Source: Ramlibacter lithotrophicus (GTDB lineage Bacteria > Pseudomonadota > Gammaproteobacteria > Burkholderiales > Burkholderiaceae_C). Taken from it: DNA of 64,000 bases. The first letter of the stretch is position 1. The number at the start of each line of letters is the position of its first letter. Shown here in pieces: positions 28,282 to 35,622 of this stretch. The notes beneath the pieces are model-generated. The model made no database searches. It had not been told where the DNA came from and was given only the letters and a program-made list of their open reading frames with translations. The stretch spans positions 248,001 to 312,000 of the forward strand of contig NZ_VTOX01000001.1 of NCBI RefSeq assembly GCF_012184415.1. The letters run 5' to 3'. The position numbers and the translations under genes were made by a program.

Positions 28282-29810
28282 GCGGGCACCTCCGTTGCAA
28301 TCCGTGGCGCAGCGGCGCCACGCAGCGCCTGGAGCGCCGCGTGCAGCCGGTCTTCGTCGCCGGCGTCGGCCCAGGCGGTGGCCCAGCGTGTGCGGTCGAC
28401 GGCGCGGCGCAGGTGCGGCTCGCGCGCGCCGTCGAGCCGCTCGTGCGTCCAGCGCTGGCCGAGGCGGAACTCGCAGGCGCCGGGACGGCAGCCGGCGACG
28501 AGGACGCTGCCGGCGCCGGCGCGCAACGCGTACTCGACGAACGCCGGCGGCAGCATCCCGGTGCAAGGCAGGCTCAACGCCAGCACGCCCGGCCCCGCCA
28601 CTGCGTCGACGCGGGCACCGCAGTCGCAGCCGAAGACGACCGTCGGCTGCTCGCCGCGCAGCGCGGCCAATCCTGCAGCCAGCCGCCGGCGCAGCGCATC
28701 GATCGGCCACTGCGGCATGTCGATGCCCGTCACCAGCGCGGCGGCGCCGCGGAACGGCGTCGAGGACGGGCACGAGCCGACGCAGATGCCGCAGCTGGCG
28801 CACAGGTCGGGGTCGACGACCGCCAGTTGCGACCGGCCGTTGGGGTGCGGCGCCATCGTGATGGCCGCGTACGGGCAGTCCTCGACACAGCGGCGGCAGC
28901 CGTTGCAGTGCGCCGGATCGACGACCGCGACCTGGGCGCGGGCGCGCCGGTGCAGCCAGGGGAGGGCGAACAGGCCTCCGATCGCCAGCGCGACGGCGGC
29001 CCACACGGCGCCGTCGGAAGTCGCCTCGGCCAGCGGATGGATGAACAGCAGGAACCAGTCCAGGGACAGCGACTCGGGCACCAGCCGCAGGTCGGCCGGT
29101 CCCTGGCTGCGCACCGGCCAGGCGAGCGCGAGCGCCAGCAGCACGCCGACGCTGCCCAGCGCCAGCGCCCGCGGCGGAAACACGGCGGCGCGGCTGATGC
29201 GCTGGACGTGGAACCAGAGGCCGAACACCAGCAGCAGCGGCACGCCCAGGTGCACGAACACGAACAGCGAGAAGAGCCGGTCGCTGACGGCGCCGCCCAG
29301 GAAGTTGCGCGCCAGGGGCGAGGCGAGGAATGGCAGGGCGTCCAGCCACTCCGCCGTCGCGATGGCGGAGAACTGGCCAAGGCGGTCCCAGTTCAGCCAG
29401 AAGCCACCGATGCCGCAGACGAACGCGAGCGGGATCAGCGGCACGCCGGTGAGCCACGAGAAGCGGCGAAAGCCGTGGAAGCGGCCGAACAGCCACTCGC
29501 GCGCCAGGTGCGCCAGCGTGAGGACGACGAAGGCGTCGGCCGCGTAGCGGTGCAGCCCGCGCAGGATGCTTCCGGGGCCGAACCGGGCCCGGGAGAACTC
29601 GTCGATGGAGCGGTACGCGCCTTGCGCCGAGGTATCGAGCATGGCGTACAGCACGATGCCCGTTCCGGCCAGCAGCCACAGCATGAGAAAGGCCAGCGCG
29701 CCAAGGTGCTTCAGGGGATTCACCGCGGCGCCGAAGGCGCCGTCGAACACATGTTCCAGGTGTCGCCAGCCTGCGGCGGGTGTCCGGGAAATAGGGGGCG
29801 CACAGGACAT
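28278..29810 (-). CDS. Cytochrome b / 2x4Fe-4S / FlpD-like fusion
   Basis: 510 residues. Residues 1-285 are a b6-type cytochrome b with heme histidines H87/H101 and H187/H201. Residues 295-350 carry two CxxCxxCxxxCP motifs (C302, 305, 308, 312 and C337, 340, 343, 347) for two 4Fe-4S clusters. Residues ~388-460 resemble FlpD/MvhD, the small 2Fe-2S protein that links hydrogenase to heterodisulfide reductase: GCDCG, LPCTG and VAGCRPGACEFRLGQ with C395, C397, C416, C441 and C446. The layout could link ferredoxin-level donors to quinone. I know of no described protein with exactly this order. Seven bases separate it from the SCO gene. Confidence 0.83.
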   Translation of the reverse strand: MSCAPPISRTPAAGWRHLEHVFDGAFGAAVNPLKHLGALAFLMLWLLAGTGIVLYAMLDTSAQGAYRSIDEFSRARFGPGSILRGLHRYAADAFVVLTLAHLAREWLFGRFHGFRRFSWLTGVPLIPLAFVCGIGGFWLNWDRLGQFSAIATAEWLDALPFLASPLARNFLGGAVSDRLFSLFVFVHLGVPLLLVFGLWFHVQRISRAAVFPPRALALGSVGVLLALALAWPVRSQGPADLRLVPESLSLDWFLLFIHPLAEATSDGAVWAAVALAIGGLFALPWLHRRARAQVAVVDPAHCNGCRRCVEDCPYAAITMAPHPNGRSQLAVVDPDLCASCGICVGSCPSSTPFRGAAALVTGIDMPQWPIDALRRRLAAGLAALRGEQPTVVFGCDCGARVDAVAGPGVLALSLPCTGMLPPAFVEYALRAGAGSVLVAGCRPGACEFRLGQRWTHERLDGAREPHLRRAVDRTRWATAWADAGDEDRLHAALQALRGAAAPRIATEVPA

Positions 29811-29817
29811 CGAAGCG

Positions 29818-30663
29818 TCAGGCAGCCACGTGATTGCGCCGTGCCCGCCGGCGCGTGCGCCACTCGTTGAGCATGTAGAGGGCCAGGGCGATGATGAAGG
29901 TCAGGCCCCCGGCGGCTTCCAGCGCCAGGGCGTAGTCGACGCGGTAGGTACCGGTTTCCGGGTCGTACACGGTGCAAAGCAGCCGCACCTGGTCGATCAG
30001 GTCGGCCAGTGGCGTCGAGGGTGACAACGGGACGCCGACCAGCAGGTCCTTCATCGGCTCGCCCAGCGCGTCGGCGGGCACCTTGTCGCCGTACACCTGG
30101 CGCACGATGCGGCCCTGCGCGTCGACCAGCGAGACCTGCAGGACGTGCTCGAAGCCGGCCGGCGTGGCCTCGTAGCGGAAGCCGAACTCGCGCGTGAGCT
30201 GGTCGACCGCCGCCGGCGGCGGGCTGAGGAAGTCCCAGTTCGGCCGGCTGATGCGGTGCTGGGCGGCAAATGCCTTCATCGCCTGGGGCGAATCGGCGGG
30301 CTGGTTGAAGCCGATGCTGATCACGTTGAACTGGTTGTCTCCGAAGCGCCCTTGCAGCGCGCGCACCGTTTCGTCGAGCGACCGGGTCGTGGTGGGGCAC
30401 ACCTGGAAGCAGCCGGTGTAGATGAAGCTCACCAGCAGCGGCTTGCCGCGGTAGGACGACAGGCGCACCGGCCGGCTTTCGCGGTCCAGCAGGGTGTGGT
30501 CGCCGATGGTGCGTCCCAGCGCCGCCTGGCTGGCGGCGATCGCGGTCTTCTGGTCGAGCGCCGGAGCAGGCGGCGACTCCTGCCCGAGCAGCACCGCCGG
30601 GAGCAGCGCCAGCGCTGCCCCGAGTGCGATGGCCGCCAGTCGCCGCAACCCGCCGCTGTTCAT
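29818..30663 (-). CDS. SCO1/SenC-family copper chaperone
   Basis: 281 residues. N-terminal export helix (8-27) and a second helix near the C-terminus (about 250-268), so anchored at one or both ends. Copper site C85-x3-C89 (TGCFQVC) and H173 (GFEHVLQ) are intact in a thioredoxin fold. SCO proteins load or reduce the CuA site of oxidase subunit II, whose gene is three genes upstream in this operon. The C-terminal helix is longer than in the classic single-anchor form. Confidence 0.9.
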   Translation of the reverse strand: MNSGGLRRLAAIALGAALALLPAVLLGQESPPAPALDQKTAIAASQAALGRTIGDHTLLDRESRPVRLSSYRGKPLLVSFIYTGCFQVCPTTTRSLDETVRALQGRFGDNQFNVISIGFNQPADSPQAMKAFAAQHRISRPNWDFLSPPPAAVDQLTREFGFRYEATPAGFEHVLQVSLVDAQGRIVRQVYGDKVPADALGEPMKDLLVGVPLSPSTPLADLIDQVRLLCTVYDPETGTYRVDYALALEAAGGLTFIIALALYMLNEWRTRRRARRNHVAA

Positions 30664-30679
30664 CGTGGTCGCCGTTTCG

Positions 30680-31579
30680 TCAGCGCAGCAGGCCGTCGAT
30701 GGTGGCCGCGACCAGCAGCGCGCTCAGCTGCACCAGTGACGCGAAGAAGGAACCCATCGCCGTGGCCCGTGCCGGCGCGCGGGCGAGCAGCCAGGACTTG
30801 CGCAGGAAGTGTGCGCCGCCGCCGGCGGCGCCGATGGCGTACACCGGCCCCGCGCCGAACGCCAGCGGCAGCAGCGACGCCGCGACCAGCGCCACCGTGC
30901 TGTAGAACACGATCCGGGCGGCGCGCTGCGCACCGACCACCACCGGCAGCATCGGCACGCCCGCCGCCTCGTAGTCGGCCGAGTTGGCGATCGCGAGGCT
31001 CCAGAAATGGGGCGGCGTCCACAGGAACAGCACCAGCGCCAGCAGCAGGGGCAGCGGGCCCAGCGCGGGGTCCGCCGCCGCGCCGCCGGCCAGCACGGCG
31101 AAGCTGCCGGCCAGGCCGCCGATCACGATGTTCCAGGCGCTGCGGCGCTTGAGCCATACCGTGTAGACCACGGCGTAGAAGAACGCGCCCAGGAAGACGT
31201 ACACCGCCGCCGCCGCGTTCAGCGTGAACCAGGCCGCCGCGACGGCGCCGGCGAGCAGCGCCGCGATCAGCGCGAGCCACGCCGGGTGGTGCGGCAGCGC
31301 GCCGGTCACGAACGCGCGGCGCCGGGTGCGCGCCATCAGCCGGTCGCTCTCGTGCTCCACGTACTGGTTGAAGGCGCCGGCGGCCGCGGAGGCCACCAGT
31401 ACCGACAGCGCCAGCACCAGCACCTGTCCAGGGCCGAGCGCCGCACCCGGCGTCACCGCCAGGCCGACCAGCGCCGTCACCATGATCAGCACGCCGATGC
31501 GCAGCTTGAACAGCGAGAGCACGTCCCGCGCCACCTGGGCGGTGCGGTGCCCGCCGCGCACGATTGTGGTCGTGTTCAT
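30680..31579 (-). CDS. ctaB: Heme O synthase (protoheme farnesyltransferase)
   Basis: 299 residues with about nine membrane helices, UbiA superfamily. Conserved parts are LFKLRIGVLIMVTALVG, the Asp-rich loop NQYVEHESDRLMARTRRR and LWTPPHFWSLAI with the second Asp motif after it (DYEAAGVPMLP). It converts heme B to heme O; CtaA, encoded divergently, then makes heme A. ATG at 31579 is used because GAGGAAGGG lies just upstream; a TTG two codons earlier is less likely. Confidence 0.93.
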   Translation of the reverse strand: MNTTTIVRGGHRTAQVARDVLSLFKLRIGVLIMVTALVGLAVTPGAALGPGQVLVLALSVLVASAAAGAFNQYVEHESDRLMARTRRRAFVTGALPHHPAWLALIAALLAGAVAAAWFTLNAAAAVYVFLGAFFYAVVYTVWLKRRSAWNIVIGGLAGSFAVLAGGAAADPALGPLPLLLALVLFLWTPPHFWSLAIANSADYEAAGVPMLPVVVGAQRAARIVFYSTVALVAASLLPLAFGAGPVYAIGAAGGGAHFLRKSWLLARAPARATAMGSFFASLVQLSALLVAATIDGLLR

Positions 31580-31592
31580 GGCCAACCCTTCC

Positions 31593-33326
31593 TCAGCTGA
31601 GGCCCCAGAGCTGGCCGAGGTACTTCCAGTTGATGAAGTAGTACAGCACGAAGGCCACCAGGAACAGCATCGCCAGCACGAAGGTGCCCGGTGCGGCGAA
31701 ACCGGCGGAGCCGTAGGTCTGGGCCGCCGCGCTGGGCGCAGTGCGCGGGATCGGCGTGAAGGTCGGGCTGACCTTGCCTTGCTCCAGCTTCTTGCCCCAC
31801 AGGATCGAGCCGACGGTGATCCAGATGTACAGGCCGCCGCCGGCGATCGCGGCGACGCCGGCGATGCCGACCAGCCCCATCATCAGGTAGGCGGCGCCGG
31901 GCCACTCGTACCCCAGGGCCGCGCCGGAAAGCGCCATGTCCCAGTGGCGGCGCGACACGCCCAGCGTCCCCGCGCCCATCATCACCAGGCAGAAGAAGTA
32001 CATCGACAGGCCGAACAGGTAGGGCTGGATCTTCGCCAGGCCGGGCACGATCATCTCGCGCTTGAACAGCACCGGGATCAGGAAGTACGTCAGCGCCATG
32101 AACGACAGCGTCGTGCCCACCACCACCGTGGCGTGGAAGTGGCCCGGGACGTAGATCGTGTTGTGGATCAGCATGTTCAGCTGTTCGGTGCCCATCATCA
32201 CGCCCGAGATGCCGCCCAGGAAGCCGAAGCCGATGATCGAGATGAACACGCCGGAGAACACCGGGTTGCCCCAGGGCGCCTTGCGCAGCCACTCGAACAG
32301 GCCCTTGTTGTAGCCCTTCTGGCGCTGCGCGACCTCGATCGCGCCGGGAATCGTGAGGCCGTGGATCATCGAAGCCAGCACCGCGAAGTACATGAAGTAG
32401 CTGGTGTTGACGATCTTCCAGCCCGTCGACATGCCGGGGTCGGCCAGCAGGTGGTGCGCGCTCGCCAGTTGCAGGAACAGGATGTAGAGCAGGAAGGCGC
32501 CGCGGCTGACGCGCTCGGACATCGGCTTGGCGCCGAAGGCGATGGCGGCGACGGCATACCAGATCGAGATGTGCGCGGCGACGTTGATCTGCTGCGACGA
32601 GTGGCCGAAGGCCCACCAGATGGTGCGGTAGATCAGCGGATCGACGTTCTGGATCCAGCCGATCGACATCAGGAACGTGGGGATCAGGATGATCGCGCCG
32701 GAGGCGATGGTGAACACCGCGATGATGGCGGCGGTGATGGCGCCGAAAGTCACCAGGGGCACCGAGCCTTCGTAGGTCTTGTCGCGCCTGGCGATCACGA
32801 GCGTGCCGAAGAACACGAAGCAGCCGATCAGCGCGCCCACGGCGAACAGGATCAGGCCCAGGTAGAACCAGGGCGAGGCCATCATCGGCACGTACGAGGT
32901 CATCATCACGCTGGAGCCGCCCTGGAACACGGCGACGTTGTTCATCACGGCGCCTACCAGCATCAGCGCGAATGCGAGCCAGGCGAATTTCGGCGTGGCG
33001 AGCCGGCAGCGCAGCAGCGTCGAGGAGCAGAAGTACAGGACGGCGATCTCGAAGAAGATGATCCAGAAGATCAGCATGTCGATGCCGTGTGCCGTGAGCA
33101 CCATGTAGAAGGTGTCGGCGGCCAGCCAGTGCACGGCGGGCCAGCGCGTCAGCACCACGCCGATGGCCAGGATGCCGCCGACCAGGAGCGCCACGACGGC
33201 GATCACGGCGTTGGCGATCATCAGGCGCTCGGCCTGCAACTCGAACTGGAGGCCGGACCGGGGGCAGGTGCGGTAGGTGGTCCCCGGAAACGACGGGGTC
33301 GCGGGGAGCGGAAGTGTCGCGGACAT
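31593..33326 (-). CDS. B-type-like heme-copper subunit I with Tyr-to-Gln active site
   Basis: 577 residues, about 13 helices. It aligns by eye with ba3-type subunit I: H80 (LTAHGIDM), H242 in WWAFGHSSQQ, H291-H292 (SAHHLLADPG) and H396/H398 (VPGHFHATV). The helix-VI residue four after the metal-B histidine, the cross-linked Tyr in O2-reducing enzymes (HPIVY), is Gln246 here. That Tyr is required for O2 reduction, and its loss is a trait of nitric-oxide-reducing members of the superfamily. With a CuA subunit II next to it and nitric-oxide control upstream, a CuA-containing NO reductase (eNOR/bNOR-like) is my preferred call; a low-activity oxidase is the alternative. Confidence 0.82.
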   Translation of the reverse strand: MSATLPLPATPSFPGTTYRTCPRSGLQFELQAERLMIANAVIAVVALLVGGILAIGVVLTRWPAVHWLAADTFYMVLTAHGIDMLIFWIIFFEIAVLYFCSSTLLRCRLATPKFAWLAFALMLVGAVMNNVAVFQGGSSVMMTSYVPMMASPWFYLGLILFAVGALIGCFVFFGTLVIARRDKTYEGSVPLVTFGAITAAIIAVFTIASGAIILIPTFLMSIGWIQNVDPLIYRTIWWAFGHSSQQINVAAHISIWYAVAAIAFGAKPMSERVSRGAFLLYILFLQLASAHHLLADPGMSTGWKIVNTSYFMYFAVLASMIHGLTIPGAIEVAQRQKGYNKGLFEWLRKAPWGNPVFSGVFISIIGFGFLGGISGVMMGTEQLNMLIHNTIYVPGHFHATVVVGTTLSFMALTYFLIPVLFKREMIVPGLAKIQPYLFGLSMYFFCLVMMGAGTLGVSRRHWDMALSGAALGYEWPGAAYLMMGLVGIAGVAAIAGGGLYIWITVGSILWGKKLEQGKVSPTFTPIPRTAPSAAAQTYGSAGFAAPGTFVLAMLFLVAFVLYYFINWKYLGQLWGLS

Positions 33327-33339
33327 GTTGTTCTGCCCC

Positions 33340-33879
33340 TTACTTGACGTAGATGCGGCCGATCATCGAGTGATGATTGATGCCGCAGTATTCGTTGCAG
33401 ACGATCGAGAACGTGCCGGACTGGTTCGGAGTCACCTTGATCACGTGCTCGTAGCCGGGCACCACCTGGATGTTGATGTTCTGCGGCTGCAGCGAGAAGC
33501 CGTGGTTGTAGTCCATGGCCGTCAGGTGCAGCTTGTAGGTCTTGTCCTTTTCCAGCTCGAGGATCGGCCACCAGCTCCACAGGCGGGCCACCAGGTAGAC
33601 GTCGCTGCCGGGCGGCGGCGCGACCACCGGAACCTTCTGGTCGGTCTCCGTGCGCACGGTGTACTTGTCGACCACCGCCTGGGCCTTGGCCGAGAACTTC
33701 TCCGGCGTGGTCTTGTAGGTCTCCGTCGACAGGTTCTGCTTCCCGTAGGCGTGCCAGTAGATCATCATGAAGAACATCACCATGCACCACACGAAGGCGA
33801 TGGCGATCCAGGTGCCCTCGACCCGGTCGAGGGGGTGTTTCCACCACAGCCGTTCCGCGGGCGGGAGAATGGCGCTCAT
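33340..33879 (-). CDS. CuA-containing subunit II (ba3-like)
   Basis: 179 residues. One N-terminal membrane helix (about 24-43), then a cupredoxin domain. All CuA ligands are present: H126, C161, E163, C165, H169 and M172 (CNEYCGINHHSM). The short length and single helix match B-type subunit II rather than the two-helix A-type. It would accept electrons from a periplasmic cytochrome c or similar donor and pass them to subunit I, which follows after 13 bases. No cytochrome c gene is in the operon. Confidence 0.9.
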   Translation of the reverse strand: MSAILPPAERLWWKHPLDRVEGTWIAIAFVWCMVMFFMMIYWHAYGKQNLSTETYKTTPEKFSAKAQAVVDKYTVRTETDQKVPVVAPPPGSDVYLVARLWSWWPILELEKDKTYKLHLTAMDYNHGFSLQPQNINIQVVPGYEHVIKVTPNQSGTFSIVCNEYCGINHHSMIGRIYVK

Positions 33880-33889
33880 GGGTCGCTCC

Positions 33890-34045
33890 TTACTTCGCCA
33901 GGGGAATGGTGAGGATGTCGACCACGCCCCACAGCGTGTAGACGACCATGGGGATCAGCACTCCGAGGAAGAGCAGCAGGAACGGGTTGTCCAGAAGCTG
34001 CTGTATCAACGGCACGTCGCCGGTTTCCGTGTCTTCGCTGCTCAT
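33890..34045 (-). CDS. Small one-helix subunit of the heme-copper complex
   Basis: 51 residues, starting MSSEDTETGDVPLIQQLLDN, then one membrane helix (about 21-46) and a short tail. ATG at 34045 with an AGAGGAG ribosome site; the subunit II gene begins ten bases after its stop. The size and place match the single-helix subunit IIa/IV found with B-type enzymes. First gene of the nine-gene operon. Confidence 0.8.
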   Translation of the reverse strand: MSSEDTETGDVPLIQQLLDNPFLLLFLGVLIPMVVYTLWGVVDILTIPLAK

Positions 34046-34078
34046 CTCGTCTCCTCTTGGTGGGTTGCGGGTGAGCGG

Positions 34079-34120
34079 ATGCTGGCGGCACGTTTCTGAC
34101 GCGTATTTGATCTAGCGCAA
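34079..34120 (-). promoter_or_regulatory. FNR/Dnr-type box and -10 of the nine-gene operon
   Basis: On the minus strand TTGCG-CTAG-ATCAA lies at 34120-34107, and CAGCAT (34084-34079) begins 29.5 bases from its centre, the same distance as in the norZ promoter. Predicted start near 34072, 26 bases before the first ATG. The box could also serve divergent ctaA. Confidence 0.5.
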
Positions 34121-34142
34121 AGGTGCCATCGCAAGGCACCTT
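34120..34142. promoter_or_regulatory. Putative NsrR operator (ctaA / nine-gene operon)
   Basis: A 23-base inverted repeat, 11-1-11, with outer halves AAGGTGC and GCACCTT: the same GGTGC-N9-GCACC as at norZ. It abuts the FNR-type box, so NsrR binding would block the activator site. The centre differs from the usual AT-rich NsrR core. Confidence 0.5.
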
Positions 34143-34177
34143 CACTGCGGGCAAACCCTGAGGGAGCGCCGTCTAGC

Positions 34178-35122
34178 ATGGACGCCATGGACACACCCGG
34201 CCGACGCATGACCCTGCTGCGAACGATGGCAATCGCCTGCGCCGTGCTGGTCCTGGCGATCACCAGCCTGAGCGCCTTCATCCGCCTGTCGCGCGCCGGG
34301 CTCGGCTGCGAGCCCTGGCCGCAGTGCCAGGCACAGGTGCTGCTCGAAGCGAAGCAGGGCGCCGTGACGGCCCCGGGCGGGGCCGTCGCGGCCGCGCGCA
34401 TCGCCCACCGCATCACGGCCGTGGGGGCGCTGCTGCTGGTGGTCGCGATGCTGATGACGGCCTACGCGTCGTCGCCGCCGCTCGCGCGGCAGGGCCGGCT
34501 CGTCGTCGCCTTGCTCGGCCTGGCCGTCTTCCTGGCCGTGCTCGGCCGCATGACCGCGGATTCGCGGCTGCCGGCCGTGGTGCTGGGCAACCTGCTGGCC
34601 GGCCTCGCGATGTTCGCCGTCAGCTGGCGGCTCGTGGCCGCCACGCGGCCGGCCGGCGGTGCGACGCCGCCGGACACGGCATGGGTGCGGCTGGCGCTGG
34701 CGCTGCTGGCCGTGCAGATCATGCTCGGCGGACTGGTGAGTGCCGCCCACGCGGGTTCCAGTTGTCCGGGGCTGGCCGGCTGCGACCTCGGCGCGGCGTC
34801 CTGGCAGGCGTTCAACCCGTGGCACGAGCCCGACCCCGGCGCCGCTGCCGGCGCCGGCGCGCTGCTGCACATGGCGCACCGCGCGGCGGGGATCCTGACG
34901 GCCATCGTGGTGGGGACCGTCGGTTTCGCGGCCTGGCGGCGCGGCCACCGCGCCGGTGCGCTCGCAGTGGGCCTCGTCGTGCTGGAACTTGCCGCCGGCG
35001 CCGCACTGGTCGCCCGGTCGACGCCGCTGGCGCTCGCGCTCGCGCACAACGTCCTCGCGGCGCTGCTCCTGGCCGCGGTCGCGAGCCTCCTGCCGGACCG
35101 GCGCCCGCCGCACGGCGGTTGA
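34178..35122 (+). CDS. ctaA: Heme A synthase CtaA/COX15 family
   Basis: 314 residues with about eight membrane helices. Conserved features: SLSAFIRLSRAGLGCEPWPQC near residue 30, the RIAHRITAVGALLL heme-ligand helix, the second half AAHAGSSCPGLAGCD and the MAHRAAGI helix. It oxidises the heme O methyl group to the formyl group of heme A. Divergent from the nine-gene operon with 132 bases between, so both share one control region. This suggests that the CuA enzyme uses heme A. ATG 34178 follows an AGGGAG site; ATG 34187 is possible. Confidence 0.88.
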   Translation: MDAMDTPGRRMTLLRTMAIACAVLVLAITSLSAFIRLSRAGLGCEPWPQCQAQVLLEAKQGAVTAPGGAVAAARIAHRITAVGALLLVVAMLMTAYASSPPLARQGRLVVALLGLAVFLAVLGRMTADSRLPAVVLGNLLAGLAMFAVSWRLVAATRPAGGATPPDTAWVRLALALLAVQIMLGGLVSAAHAGSSCPGLAGCDLGAASWQAFNPWHEPDPGAAAGAGALLHMAHRAAGILTAIVVGTVGFAAWRRGHRAGALAVGLVVLELAAGAALVARSTPLALALAHNVLAALLLAAVASLLPDRRPPHGG

Positions 35123-35197
35123 AGCGGGCGGCGTAGCCGCCTTGCGTGTGGGGAATTGACATCCCTCACGCCAGGCTCAGGCACAGGCGCCCGAAGC

Positions 35198-35239
35198 TTG
35201 ATCCACGTCAAATTTGGCGGCCGGGGTGCTGACTACATT
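35198..35239 (+). promoter_or_regulatory. FNR/Dnr-type box and -10 before DUF2249-norZ
   Basis: TTGAT-CCAC-GTCAA at 35198-35211 is a strong match to the FNR/Dnr consensus. TACATT at 35234-35239 starts 29.5 bases from the box centre, so the box lies near -41.5 of a start at about 35246 (class II activation). Confidence 0.7.
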
Positions 35240-35261
35240 AGGTGCATCTGAAATGCACCTT
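35239..35261. promoter_or_regulatory. NsrR operator of norZ
   Basis: An 11-1-11 inverted repeat: left half TAGGTGCATCT, centre G at 35250, right half AAATGCACCTT. The right half matches the known NsrR half-site AAATGCATCTT at 10 of 11 positions. It sits over the predicted start site, where binding would block RNA polymerase. nsrR lies 3 kb downstream. Confidence 0.7.
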
Positions 35262-35286
35262 TAACCGCCTTCCAACAGGAGCCCCC

Positions 35287-35580
35287 ATGAACCAGACCGC
35301 GACCGCCACCACGCTCGACGTGCGCGTGCTCCCCTGCGAGCAGCGCCGCGAACTGATCTTTTCGACCTTCGACGGCCTCGCCGCCGGCGGGTCGATGGAA
35401 ATCGTCAACGACCACGACATCAAGCCGCTGCAAGGCGTCTTCGAGAACCTGGTGCCGGGCAAGTTCTCCTGGGAATACCTGCAGAAAGGCCCCGACCTCT
35501 GGCGCGTCGCGATCACCAAGATCGGCGCGGCCCGCACCGGCGGCCAGTGCTGCGGCTCCTGCGGCGGCGACGGCCACTGA
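35287..35580 (+). CDS. DUF2249 protein upstream of NO reductase
   Basis: 97 residues, soluble. Motif LDVRVLPCEQRRELIFSTFDGLAAG, then MEIVNDHDIKPLQ, matches DUF2249, a TusA-like small fold often found next to nitric oxide reductase and hemerythrin genes. The tail GGQCCGSCGG has three clustered cysteines that could bind metal. It is the first gene after the FNR/NsrR-controlled promoter and precedes norZ by 42 bases. Molecular role unknown. Confidence 0.82.
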   Translation: MNQTATATTLDVRVLPCEQRRELIFSTFDGLAAGGSMEIVNDHDIKPLQGVFENLVPGKFSWEYLQKGPDLWRVAITKIGAARTGGQCCGSCGGDGH

Positions 35581-35622
35581 CCCGAATCCACACCATCTTC
35601 TTTTGAGCAACAGGAACAAGCG

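Noticed and set aside
31593..33879. Simple aa3-type cytochrome c oxidase call
   Set aside because: Subunit II is short and one-helix, subunit I lacks the active-site Tyr, and there is no subunit III or CtaG gene. The set fits B-type relatives, not A-type.
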